Shown piece after piece: positions 22,504-33,438 of a DNA stretch of 64,000 nucleotides (position 1 is its first letter; the number at the start of each line of letters is the position of its first letter). Under the pieces are notes generated by a model, which made no database searches, was not told the origin of the DNA, and worked only from the letters and a program-made list of their open reading frames with translations. The translations under genes were made by a program, and so were the position numbers. The DNA comes from Halicephalobus mephisto (lineage: Eukaryota; Nematoda; Chromadorea; Rhabditida; Panagrolaimidae), in contig SWDT01000144.1 of NCBI GenBank assembly GCA_009193035.1, positions 1 through 64,000 on the forward strand, read 5' to 3'.

Positions 22504-23592
22504 TTAAGAATTTCTTGGATTCCTTGTTATTTCAATTTGTGAAGAAATCATTGTAATCTCCTTTAAAGGTTGAGTAGAAGTTCTAACACATCTGGAGCAA
22601 AACAATTTCAGAACTCCCTCCTTATACGGCTTTATTGTCCAGATCATTAATATTCCATTGCCGCTACTGTGGAGTGTCATGATCTGAAGAGCAATCATGG
22701 ATGCTACTAAAAGAAGAATATTACTAAGATCAAACGACTCAGACTTGCCTTTCATTTTCTTGAAATTTAAAAGCACCATCACATATAGTGCAATAATTGG
22801 GATTACGAGACAGAAAAACGGGACTGCACATTGGAGAAAGAGAGCAACCAGAAGTTGTTTCTGTAATTTGAATGTGGCTTCAGACATCATTGGTCTTTTT
22901 CTCATTAATTCGGCATATGTCTTGTAACTGTAAAATATAATAACACTAAATCCGATCAAGATTTCAGTCCCTGCAGTCAAACAGTAAAGTGCAGTACTGG
23001 TTGAATAGATAGCAGCACTACAAGATTCCGTTGAGTAGAGTTCAACCATTTCTGGAGCATTTTGTCTCAGGAATGCGAGAATTATAGTTTTATCTGCTAT
23101 GTATGTAATTAGAAATGCTGCCGCAGGGATAGGATAAATGAGAGGAATAATGACCATGAGAATTCGAACCCATGTGGCGTTCATCCATTCCATCTTTTCT
23201 GTAATTACTCGATACCGGTACAGTATTCCGTAGATAATGGCCATTCCTTGAAAGCAGAGAAACCAGTGCAATAAAATAAATGGAATAACCACGCCCCAGA
23301 GATAGTCCCAGTGTCGACTCCAGATGCCTGCAGCGCAGAATCCTGGAATGGGAAATGTCGGAAAAGGAACGAAGATCACAGTTAAGTGAAAGTCGAATAA
23401 GGCTGTAGTCAGCTGAATAATCAGTAAGTACCATTTGTAGACGTTCATGCTCTTTGTTGAATAGGAAAAGATACAGTAAACAGCAAGAACATTGATCATA
23501 AGAGTGATGGCAGTATTGATATGGAGTCTTCTTTCTAAACCAGTCAGATCGTCAGCGGTGTAAACGTCGAACTTTGACTCGGTAGTAGACAT
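22504..23592 (-). CDS. Serpentine chemoreceptor, Srh-like (D)
   Basis: Two exons by homology, complement(22749..23592, 22504..22706), about 348 residues, starting MSTTESKFDVYTADDL. It shares YSTKSMNVYKWYLL, FPIPGFCAAGIWSRHWDY, GILYRYRVITEKMEW, ATFKLQKQLLVALFLQ and a KPYKEGVLKLF tail with genes B and C. The intron after KMK again begins GCAAGT; it is 42 bases, a multiple of three and stop-free, so a retained form would stay in frame with 14 extra residues between TM6 and TM7. Alignment to genes B and C supports splicing. Predicted G-protein-coupled odorant receptor, ligand unknown. It sits inside the inverted GT11 duplication, about 15 kb from its paralogues. Confidence 0.87.
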   Translation of the reverse strand: MSTTESKFDVYTADDLTGLERRLHINTAITLMINVLAVYCIFSYSTKSMNVYKWYLLIIQLTTALFDFHLTVIFVPFPTFPIPGFCAAGIWSRHWDYLWGVVIPFILLHWFLCFQGMAIIYGILYRYRVITEKMEWMNATWVRILMVIIPLIYPIPAAAFLITYIADKTIILAFLRQNAPEMVELYSTESCSAAIYSTSTALYCLTAGTEILIGFSVIIFYSYKTYAELMRKRPMMSEATFKLQKQLLVALFLQCAVPFFCLVIPIIALYVMVLLNFKKMKGKSESFDLSNILLLVASMIALQIMTLHSSGNGILMIWTIKPYKEGVLKLFCSRCVRTSTQPLKEITMISSQIEITRNPRNS

Positions 23593-24516
23593 TTTTCAAG
23601 AATAGGTTATAAGTGTTACTTGGTGTATGTATCAAGTAAATACAACACTTTGGAAAACTAATTTTTCTTGCCATTTAAAAGGGTTTTATTATTTGATTAA
23701 CTTTAATCTTTGTTTTAAAGGACATCTACACTACAATAGAGATCAAATTTCTAATTTTCACTTATGCTCAGACAGAATGTTTAGTTTTGAGTTTCTACTT
23801 CAGTTTAGTTTGTATAATTGTATATACTTTATATATTATTCATCGTATCTCTGGAAAAGTTAAATCCAAGACAAAATGAATTACTATAAGAACAATTATT
23901 CTTTGTAGCCGTATTTGAATTCTGTATATTGCATTTATTAAGATATTTGTCAATATCAGTACAATACTCCTTAGGCTGTTGATATTCTAATGATAGTGAA
24001 AAGTGCATCAAAATAAATTTAAAAATTTTCCTGTAAAAATATATTTAATGTCGATCTCAAAATATCGTAAGGTGACGAGATTCGGAAAAAAGAGTAAAGA
24101 TTACGGTGAAATATAAAAACAAGTGTATACTTAATTAAGTTTGGAGCACTTACTAATTTAATTTTCATGATCTTTGTTAACTGTCAAAGTGTACTGAATA
24201 ACTAAAGAATTTATAGAAAATGTACTCATATTCATGGGAGACTTAAAAAATAATAATTTATGTCATCAAAAGAACACCAAAGGATTTTTTATTCAAAATG
24301 CTTTTACTAGTAACAATTTTGACTTTCAATCTTCGTATGCAGACATTAGAGAAAAGTACTTACAAGTTCACCCGTTTTTTGGGAAAGACGAAGCAAACAG
24401 ATGCAAAATATTAACAAAATAAATCTCTAATGTATATTTAATGCTACAGATTCAGTAATATCACGTATCGGGAGTTAACTGACTTCACATCTTGTCACGG
24501 CATCACTAGAAGGGGA
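23593..24516. other. Intergenic, no gene recognised
   Basis: AT-rich spacer with short chance frames only; the upstream region of Srh D lies at its left end. Confidence 0.55.
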
Positions 24517-25210
24517 CTAGTGGGAAGTTGCATCATTAGTAATGGGTAGGTGGGATAATTTCCTATTTAATCTGTTTAGTCCTCTGAGGTAGCAGTAGTG
24601 AATATAAAGTGACCAGTTGGCCCAAATAATGAAAATAACACCCAATCCGAGCGTGGTTACAATGAACAACATCATCAGAGGGGTTTCTAATTTAAACATA
24701 CCTATCATCCAATTGAATATAAAATCATGTGGAAATATTGCAGCCAACATGATAAAGCAAATGAAAATTATTACTGCTATAGTGAATATAGAAGATGATA
24801 TCAAATATGGTAGCATGTAATTGGCCTTCTTTTTGACAATCCCGTATAGTAAACTAATGTAGAGAGGAAATGCCGGACATAATATCAGTAATTCGAAGAA
24901 CAATCTGGCTAAACAAGAGACAAGAATGTCAAAGAAGAATAGGGAGATGATAATACAAGCAAGTGGGATTGCTCCTTTCTGAAAAAACATTTTTAATTTT
25001 AAACATAAAATAAAAATCTACTTTTGTGTGACATGCGCCGAAGCACATGTAAAAATCAACATGGTTTTCATGGAAGTTTCCTTCAAAATCTTCGCCGGCA
25101 TTGAAAAGTATATGTTTCTGAAATTGATGTCAATGGAGATGATAAAAAAGTAAAAATCATACTAATATCTTTAAATTTGTAACTTTTTCTTGATGGAGAT
25201 CACCAGACAT
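24517..25210 (-). CDS. LAPTM-like four-transmembrane protein
   Basis: Three exons, complement(25163..25210, 25022..25117, 24517..24978), about 201 residues, starting MSGDLHQEKVTN. The middle exon ends with a short Cys/His motif (DFYMCFGACHTK) immediately before TM1, as in nematode proteins related to LAPTM4/5 (lysosomal-associated transmembrane proteins). Four hydrophobic segments follow (ACIIISLFFFDILVSC, YLISSSIFTIAVIIFICFIM, LMMLFIVTTLGLGVIFIIWA and one between), and the tail carries a YIHYCYLRGLNRL motif. The likely location is the endolysosomal membrane; molecular function is unknown. Family assignment is by topology and motif only. Confidence 0.65.
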
Positions 25211-26508
25211 TGCTGAAATTTTGAAACACAAGAGTTGTGAGAATGAAAGTGAAAAATTCCTCTTTGAAGGATTATAGTGCGTTATCATTCTTTAGCTTAA
25301 GAAGGTGTTAATGGTTCTTTTACTGACATCAGGTTTTGCATTAAAGCGTTAGACTTCTTCATTAGACGTCATTTCAAATATCTTAAGGCTATTTATGTAA
25401 TCTATAGTTCCGTCACAGTTATCGCTACAAGGATGAAGGAACAGGAAACGACAGTCAAGGTGGATATTCTTACGCGATTATCATCACGTGTTTAATTCCT
25501 TAATGTTCCACCAAATCACCAACTTTATTGATTTCTAGTCTTACTACAAAGACTTTTAGAAGTCATCTGACTCCATAACATTACCTAATTTTCACAGTGA
25601 GGTCATTATTACGCTCTAGCATACTTCAAAAAATAAAATTTACAAATAGGCTGTAATGTAATTTTGTTTCAACGACTCGGAAACGTTGGTGTTTAATATT
25701 TGATAAACTTTGGGAATAGAAATAGCCAAATTTTATTTGATTTACTTTTGCGCATTTCCCAAATTTATTTTATTTTATTTTTCAAATTACTGCTATATTT
25801 GCTTAATGATGGATAGCACACAGGGAAATAAAAAAATTTAATTTTCATGGTCATTTTTACTTTATTCTTGAATACAAAATTTTACTTTGTAATCATTTTT
25901 ACAGATATCACATCTTGTTTTCAATTTTAACCTGCAGTTTCGGGAAGTTAAATATGTCTTTTATTCGATTATATCGAGCAGAAAGTTCCTGACAGAGGAA
26001 ATTAACGTCAAAAAACTAATTTTCTAATTTATCTTCGTCAATTCAACTCTCATCCACATGATCATGAAAGAACCAACTTTGATATCTTCGTCGATTTGCT
26101 GTACAAGATCCATTGTATAATCTCCGTAATATCAAATTTTTCTTAAGAAATTTATTCCAAAAAATAAACAATTTGTTGCATTAAATATAATTCAATTTTA
26201 CTTTTTGAAGTCTGATATTTTTATAATTTTGTCATCAAAATAAATTAATCATGATGTAAGTACTAAGGTGAGACAAAAAATGATAAAATGAAGTATTTTT
26301 ACAAGTTGTTTGTTCTTTTGTTATTCAGTCTCTTGCACCAGATCAGAATTCCCCAGAAACGAAAAAGAACGCAACTGAAACAATTTTGCACAAAAAAAAA
26401 CGAATTTCGAATGTCACGTCAATCATTATTAAACTTCGATATTTGATTCATTTTTCAAACTAAAAATGGTTTTTAGTCACATTTCTGTACATCATAAGTA
26501 ATAAAAAC
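25211..26508. other. Intergenic, no gene recognised
   Basis: About 1.3 kb between two minus-strand genes. No frame of useful length, RNA gene or repeat was recognised. Confidence 0.6.
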
Positions 26509-28050
26509 TTAATATCTAAATTCAATACGGCACTTGTAAGGTTTGCAGGCATTGGTCGTCTTGATAATTCTCTCCTCTGTAATTTTCTCTTTTCCTGGAG
26601 GCAGAAGCCTCATTTGATTGAAAACGTTAGCTGAGAACAGGTAGAGCTCCAATTTGGCCAGCCCTTCCCCGAGACAAGCCCGTTTCCCGACTCCGAATGG
26701 GAAGAATGAAGAAGGCATGAAGAACTTGCCGTCTTTATCGAGGAATCTCTCCGGGATGAACTTCTCTGGATCACTGTAATGCCTAGTATCTCTATTAATA
26801 GTTGACATCTGGTAAGTGATGCAAGTTCCCTTCGGAATATGGTATCCGTGGATTACAGCGTCTTTGTTCAGTTGATGGAGGACATTGAAGGAGCCAAGGT
26901 TGCAATATCTGTGAGTTTCAGCAATGATGGCGTTGAGATAGTTGAGCTTGGTCTTGTCCTCGAGAGTAACTGCTCTGTCGCTTCCAACGACTCTATCTAG
27001 TTCGTCGTGAATCTTCTTCTGCATATCTGGACGGTTGATCATGTAAAGAAAGAGCCAAGCAAGCGTGGTTGAGGAAGTCTCCTGACCTGCAACCCAGAGA
27101 TCAAAGACCATTCCGTAGAGTTGTTTGTCGCTGAAGAGCTCAGATTTGTCTCCGTTTTTCTGCAGCTTGTGCTGCTCCTTCAGATAAGCTTCCACGTAAT
27201 CTACTGGGTCCTGGTCGGATTCCAGGTTGATTTTCTTCTTGTGGTCGTTGATCAATTTCATGAAGAATTCTTCACAGTCTTTGTTATTTTTTATAACGTG
27301 TTCATAGTATTCTTTGAACACCGGAAGCCTCTTGAAGAAGTTTACATTGTTCTTCAGTATTCTCATCAAGAAGTTCCCAGCAGTCTCAATGATATTGGCT
27401 GCGTATTGCTTGACTTTTTTGAATTCTTCCATTTTCGACCTGTCGAATCTGAAGCCGAAGGTGATCAGATTGATTACACTTCCGACTGCTCTATCTACGT
27501 CGTCTTGAAGAGAGAGCACATCCATTCCGCTCTTCACATCTGCTTTGATCTCAGAAAGCATGGCCATGACTTCAACCAAGATTCTCTCTTGCATCAAGTT
27601 TCGTCCAAGTCCAAAATCTCTAAACACTCGCAATGCAAATCTTCTATGTTCTCTCCAAATGACTCCGTTAGTGGCTCCAACACCATATGACCCTCCTCTT
27701 ATGTCCTCTAGACTCTTGTCTACTGGTCTATCGGCATAGGCATCTCCGTCTTTGAGAAAAGTTTCCAAAATAGTAGGAGTATCGTGAATGGTGACCACCG
27801 GAGTGGAGCCGAACCAAACAGTCTGGATGTCACCGTATGTTTTGCCCCATTTTTGGGTACTTTCTTCTGCCTTGCCGTGTTTGAGAGAAAGAGCATTTCC
27901 GAAAATTGGCCATGGTGTAGGACCTAAAAATTAAATAATTACAGCAATTTATAAAGAAATCAACTTGCCAGGAGGGAGATTCTTCCTTTTCCAGTAAAAG
28001 TGGTTGAATAAATAAATTCCAACAGTGAAAATAACCAAGAACAAAATCAT
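26509..28050 (-). CDS. Cytochrome P450, CYP33-like (CYP2 clan)
   Basis: Two exons, complement(27969..28050, 26509..27923), about 498 residues. The N-terminal anchor MILFLVIFTVGIYLFNHFYW leads into KRKNLPPGPTPWPIFGN, the proline-rich hinge. AGQETSSTTLAW is helix I, the ExxR region reads AETHRY, and the haem-binding loop is FPFGVGKRACLGEGLA. The single intron splits a Gly codon and begins GCAAGT, so it is a GC-AG intron: no GT near the boundary restores the frame. Nematode CYP33 enzymes metabolise xenobiotics and fatty acids such as eicosanoid precursors at the ER. All key residues are present. It lies in the spacer of the inverted GT11 duplication. Confidence 0.9.
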
Positions 28051-28226
28051 TTTTCGTTTTATAGAATTACTAGAAAAGGTGAAAATTCTCTTTTTATACT
28101 CATCGGAAACAAGTGCAAATGCAAACTACATTGTGTTTGGGTCTTCACGTAATCAGGAGCGTCACATCGAAGACACAAAAAGAGCACTAATTCTGAGTTT
28201 AACTATATAAATCAATTTTTCCCAAT

Positions 28227-29538
28227 ACTATGGACAACTTCTTGTTTTCATAAGTTGGGTCTTCTGTATCTTTCGAAATTCCATCTATTGTCAATAATGT
28301 TTGACTTAATTAACTCCAGAATGTTCCAGTGTTTCGGATACCTTTCGTAGTCGAGGTAGTCTTGTCCCATGTCTTCAGAGATATTCTTGAAAACACGTCG
28401 GTTGTAGAAAACATCTTTTCCCTCCGTCATCAGCAGACCTATCCAAGAAGCGAATGTCGATCCACTCGCCGATATCAACAGAGAATCGCAGTACTTGATC
28501 CCAAAGTGCATAATTGCTCTCGAGAAGACAACTTCGACGGTAAACGTTGACATAGCCGGCTTTTGGGAAATTCAGCAAATCTACAAATTTCTCGTTGTCA
28601 GAAATGAAGATGAGTGAAATCTTTTTGTCGCGGTGGCGTACTTTGCTAGAAGGAAGTTCCTCACAGTCGACATTGCTGGAATCAGGAAGTCCGTCCTCGT
28701 TTCTAATAATCGGTGTTTGAGAAAATCAGTCGTTCGTATATGGACACACATCTTGTGTGAGAACTCGTCGAGTGCGAAGAGTTGATTTGCATATTCTTCC
28801 ACTTGAGCCTTGATGTTGGGATGGAAGTCGAACAGCTGACGGATTTCACCCATAACGTAACTAAAGTACCTGATTCCTTGGAGGTATCCATTATTGATAA
28901 TTAAATACTTATCGGGTACGTCGTGGATGCTGGAAATAAATTAAAAGTAGCAACAGTTTAAACAAATGTACCTACACCTCTGGATTCTCATATATCCGTT
29001 TTCCGAACGTCGTGTATGCAGCTGTTTTGTTTTTTAAATCCTGAAAGTGATAATTTTTTATAAATTCCTCAAACTAAAACTCACGTCAAATTCAACAAGT
29101 TTTATGACATTAGGAAATGTGTCGGAAAATTCATCGATATATCTTTTAAGACAATCTTTGGGTCCATTTAAACCAGGAGTCCTGTTGACGTTTGGATGAA
29201 GTCCAATTCCATAAAGAGATGCTATTTTGAACATTTGATTCCCAATTCCGACACAACCACCAACATTTAAAGGGAAAATAAATCTGCCAAATCTCCTTTG
29301 AGAGAAGTCAATCAAGTCTGGGTTTTTTAAAGGAATTGAAATCAATTCAGCTTTGAAGTTATAATTATCAGTATACAAATACATGATGTAGAATAAAGTT
29401 GAAAAAAACAAGAGGAAGATCAGAGGTTTGTAGAATAGTTTGTGCATTTTAAATTTCCGTACTTAAATAAAATTAAATTACAAAATCCCAATTATCTTCG
29501 ATAAAGTAGTTACAAAATATCAATTTCTTAAATTATAA
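28227..29538. repeat. Inverted duplication, right arm
   Basis: Reverse-complement partner of 20431-21751. Similarity ends at CTTCTTGTTTTCATAAGTTG on the left side and at AATTTCTTAAATTATAA on the right. Confidence 0.85.
28248..29447 (-). pseudogene. GT11-like glycosyltransferase, frameshifted inverted copy
   Basis: Exons correspond to complement(29085..29447, 28976..29040, 28248..28929). Exons 1 and 2 are open. In exon 3, relative to the intact copy, there is a 5-base insertion (after CTAGCAAAGTACGCC), three single-base losses within about 45 bases around the VNRLPSE codons, and a later single-base gain. The net change is a multiple of three, so the last third (TFASWIGLLMTEGKDVF onward) is back in the ancestral frame. 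Exon 1 differs more from the first copy and is closer to the fragment at 47 kb. Either a young pseudogene or a poorly polished assembly segment. Confidence 0.8.
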
Positions 29539-31120
29539 GAAAATCATAAGTAACTTCATTACGAAAACAAAATCCATAAGTTGAGGAGAAATTCACTTTG
29601 ACGATAAAGAATAAAATTGTTAAATTCTTGTGATCACTTTTTTTACACGTAAAATAAATGCATATATTTGTTTTATGATAGAATGTGTTTGTTCAACTCT
29701 ATTGAATGATTCTTTATGGCTTAAACACGATGAAACCAAGAACAAATTAAGGAGAAAACAAAGTGTGTTTATGCACGAATTCATATTATCAACTTTAATT
29801 TTAATATAATATACAGAATCCATTATACATCAGGAATATTGATCTATCTGAATTACACATCTATCAGTATCTAGAGACATCAATACAAGCTTTAAGAAGT
29901 TAAGAAAATTAACTTTATTTTTTACTTTCCATAATTTTCAAAATTAAAACAATATTCAAAAATCCCGAACTATTTGATTGCTACATTATTTCCGGTAGCA
30001 TTTCTACTGATTTAGTTCTTATGATACAGTGCATTCAAAATCATTACAATCGAACTGTTGAACAAACAATCTTAAATCCATTTATCTGAATATCGTACAT
30101 GGATTTCATAATCCGATATAGGAAGAATAGCCGTCATTCAATTGTTGTTTAATCTGCAATATATTGGAAAAACCATTTCATTCTTAACTGAATCACAAAC
30201 TGCTATTGTTGTCATGTTGTGGACTCGAGCAATTCAACAGATTAATGAGAATACTATTTTTGATCAGTATGTTCTCAATAAGCGTAATTAATACTATCTA
30301 TTTTTCGGAATCTTCGGTTTTCGAATTCGAATTAGCTTGAAATCGGTTCAAAACTACTCGGAAGCTAAAAATTGACAACTTTGGCCATAACTCCAGAAAA
30401 ACACTGTATTCACAACTTTTTGACTGTTTGAGAATTGAGCTACGAAATCATTTCATTCCAGAATGTTCTAGCCCAATTCTGGTTGGTCAAGTTTGGTTAG
30501 AAGACTTGGTAAAACTCATCATCAAAGAAGAAACTATTTAACTGTTTATATTCAAAAACACAAATTTAATCTTCTTAGTCCATAATAAAGTTAAAAATTA
30601 TTCATTTTTAAATAGATAATTCAGAAGCTAAAACATCTTGTTGAAAACCTGTTATTTAAATATACCTGAAAAAAATTATTATTTTAGAATAAATAGTCAT
30701 TAAAACTATTATGAAGCAAAATGACAAACAGGTGGAAATTTGAAGAGCACTTTTTCTCAAATTTGGCATTTTGTCAAATCGTGGAGAAATAGAAGAAATA
30801 AACTATAAACTATTAAGAAAGTAGATTCAACTAGTTTGATGTTATTGATTAATTTCACTAACCTGATAATGAATAATAATTAATGTTAGATTTAGAAAAA
30901 GACACAAACTGTCTAGGCCAGAGGGTCTGATACTATTTGGATTTCGTTTTATCATATATTATTTGATCCAAATTACGTAATGGTTTCCTTTTTGTCTGTA
31001 GTCAAGGAAGGATAGTGATGTTTGTCCTTGTTGGACAGTTTTCAAATATGAGGTGCATTTTCGACATAAAAGCATCCCATTTTTTATTCCATTTTGCTAG
31101 CTGCATAATAGTTTATAAAT
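29539..31120. other. Intergenic, no gene recognised
   Basis: About 1.6 kb of AT-rich spacer upstream of the GT14 gene. Around 30310-30360 it has TTCGAATTCGAATT-type low complexity like that near 9900. No coding potential seen. Confidence 0.6.
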
Positions 31121-33438
31121 ATGAAGTATCCAGAGAAACCAAATCTAATGGATATGTCAACCAAGAACAATATTTTTCTCAAACTCTTATTTAACTTCAT
31201 TATTTTGTGTTTGACTGCTTTCTTATTTCTCCTTTTTGTCATGGAGGACAGATTCAAAGCTGAAATAATGGCAGAAAGATGGGGTATATTTCAGACGGAG
31301 GTTAGACCTGTGGATCAAAGAAAAGCGTTCTTTCGGAAGCCTGACGAAGTAAAAGGTGTCGATTGTGCTAGGTTTTTCGAGAACGACACTAGTTATGAGA
31401 ATGCAGACGCAAAAATGAGGATAATATACAAGGATGCTGAATCATTGTCTACTGATTGTAAGGAAATTAGAAAAAGAAACTACTTTCCAGAAGATCCCCT
31501 GAGTACTGCTGAAGCTGACTTTCCCATTGCTTTTGCCAGGATTGTTTACACGGTACCTTTAACCTAGTAAATTGAAAAATATGATCTAGATTCGTATAGG
31601 ATTATTTGTTTTTGGAGATGGAACTAGCAGCGACTTACGCTCCTCAAAACACCTATTGTTACGCTATTGACGCAAAATCTGATGAAACATTCCATAGACG
31701 GATCCATATGTTGGCCAGGTGCTTCCCTAATGTCATATACACCAAAACAGAATTCAATGTCAGTGGTGAGGGCGAGAACATGGGATTTGCTCACCATGAA
31801 TGTTTGAAAGAGTTAGTGAAGTTTGACTGGAAATATGTAGTTTTACTCCAGGTATGTTTCATTTCCAACAAAGATGTACAACATGCTATAAAGATAACTT
31901 CAATAGGACTTCTTTGGAGTTTTGAAATTTCCAAAATCCATCTGTTACCTCATCGGCATCAAACTTATGTTTTGTTTGGACATATTTGAACACATGCATC
32001 TTGTTTCCGTTTTCATAGATCTGCCATCTTGATTATTTCTTTTCTAATATCTTTTTTGTCATTATCGAAATTCATTTCTTAACTTTGTTAACAGATTCTG
32101 GAAAAATAACCACGAGTTTAATAAGACATGCTTCAAATTTCCGTATTGCACTTTCTTCTGAGAAATTCCTGACAACATCATCTACAATATTCTTTTTCAC
32201 CTTCTTCAAGAACTCAAACGTCTTTTGATGGTTCTTATCATCGTTATGATCTAGATAACTGTAAAATATTTGAGATTACATTCATTAACGTCATAGTAGA
32301 ACTTATCAATGTTTTTAAATTTTGTCGTTTTGTTTTCCTATCTTTGGTTATAAACCTAAAAAGTTAATATTTATATATCAAAATTCTATGAAAACAATGC
32401 TAACTCAATCTTCACTAGTTTGAAGTAGTTCTCATTTGACTTTGAGATTGTTCCTGTTATTTTTAATTTTAAATATTGCTTTTGCTGGATGTCCTTCAAA
32501 ATCTTATTTCATTCGATAATTACCTTCACGAATTGTTTTGTCGGTTTTTGATAATATAATATCATAACAAGAGAAATAGAACTGCAAAAATGAAACAAAT
32601 CTGAATTGAATGAAATCAAAAAAGTGAGTAATTGTTACGAGATTGGGATTTCAGAATCACGATTTTGCAATAAAAACTAACGCTGAAATGGTTCAGATTT
32701 TTACGTGGATGAATGGAACCAATGATGTGGAGGTCAATTTACCGCTGTGGGAAAGGATAGACAGGAACCAGAGCTGGAATTTTAAGGATTTGAATTTATT
32801 CCAGAAAAGTTTCTTTATTTTCATATAAAATTTGAATTTGAATCATTTCAGAAAAACGGAACCTTGTTGGATTCAATGGAAAAGAGCCGAAGTTAGATTT
32901 CTCCAAAGGCTACGTGGAATGTTCTTTGTCGAGAGCGATGGTGGAGTTTATGATCTTCGAGTTGAACTTAACCACAGTGTTGACTTTGATCAACAAGAGA
33001 GGATTCGGGGTTGACGAAATCCTGATTCCCACCTTGATGGCGACAGATGCCCTGAATGCCCCTGGAGGATTCACTCATTACTGTATAGACAAACGAATTA
33101 AGGTCCCCCAATTGACCAGGTTGTCTATATGGTCCAAAAAAATAAACTGTCACAGTCACGTCATGCGACATGCTATATGTGTCTTCGGAGTGGCTGATCT
33201 GAAGCATCTCAGGAACTATCCCCATCTGTTTGGCAATAAACTCATGCCAGAAGTGGATTTCGCTGCTTCTGTCTGTTGGAGAGAGTTTTTATTTAACAAA
33301 ACTTACATCAACCCAGTACTTGATCCTGGCAATGAGCTGAATCAGAGTATTTACATCAATTCAGCTCTTGTCAGATATAATAAAGAAAGACATAAGCCAA
33401 ATTTTAACATTTCTAATTTTAAATGTAGAATAAATTAG
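31121..33438 (+). CDS. Core-2/I-branching glycosyltransferase (GT14)
   Basis: Four exons, 31121..31552, 31600..31851, 32655..32808 and 32852..33438, about 474 residues. A type II anchor (residues about 17-40) is followed by a stem. The catalytic region begins at ADFPIAFARIVYTDYLFLE, continues with TYAPQNTYCYAIDAKSDETF and CFPNVIYTKTEF, and reaches KYVVLLQNHDFAIKTNAEM, the hallmark of nematode GT14 proteins. GYVECSLSRAMVEF and PEVDFAASVCWREFLF complete the domain. These Golgi enzymes add beta-1,6-N-acetylglucosamine branches (or xylose in related members) to glycans. The exon 3 donor (AAAA|GTTTCT) is weak; it was chosen because it alone keeps the frame. Intron 2 is about 800 bases and holds an antisense coding-like relic. 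Confidence 0.88.
32072..32610 (-). pseudogene. Antisense coding-like relic inside GT14 intron 2
   Basis: The minus strand of the large GT14 intron has protein-like stretches without ATG starts: one ending at a stop at 32072 and running about 60 codons (containing FEFLKKVKKNIVDDVV and AIRKFEACLIKLVV), one upstream in a shifted frame (FKNIDKFYYDVNECN), and another near 32410-32530 (KILKDIQQKQYLKLKI). Each has codon use more like a gene than spacer, but joining them needs a frameshift. I do not recognise the family. Best read as a decayed nested gene or a nested gene with an error. Confidence 0.35.

Noticed and set aside
27121..27690. A 189-codon plus-strand frame opposite the CYP33-like gene
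   Set aside because: Antisense shadow of an intact P450; no independent features.
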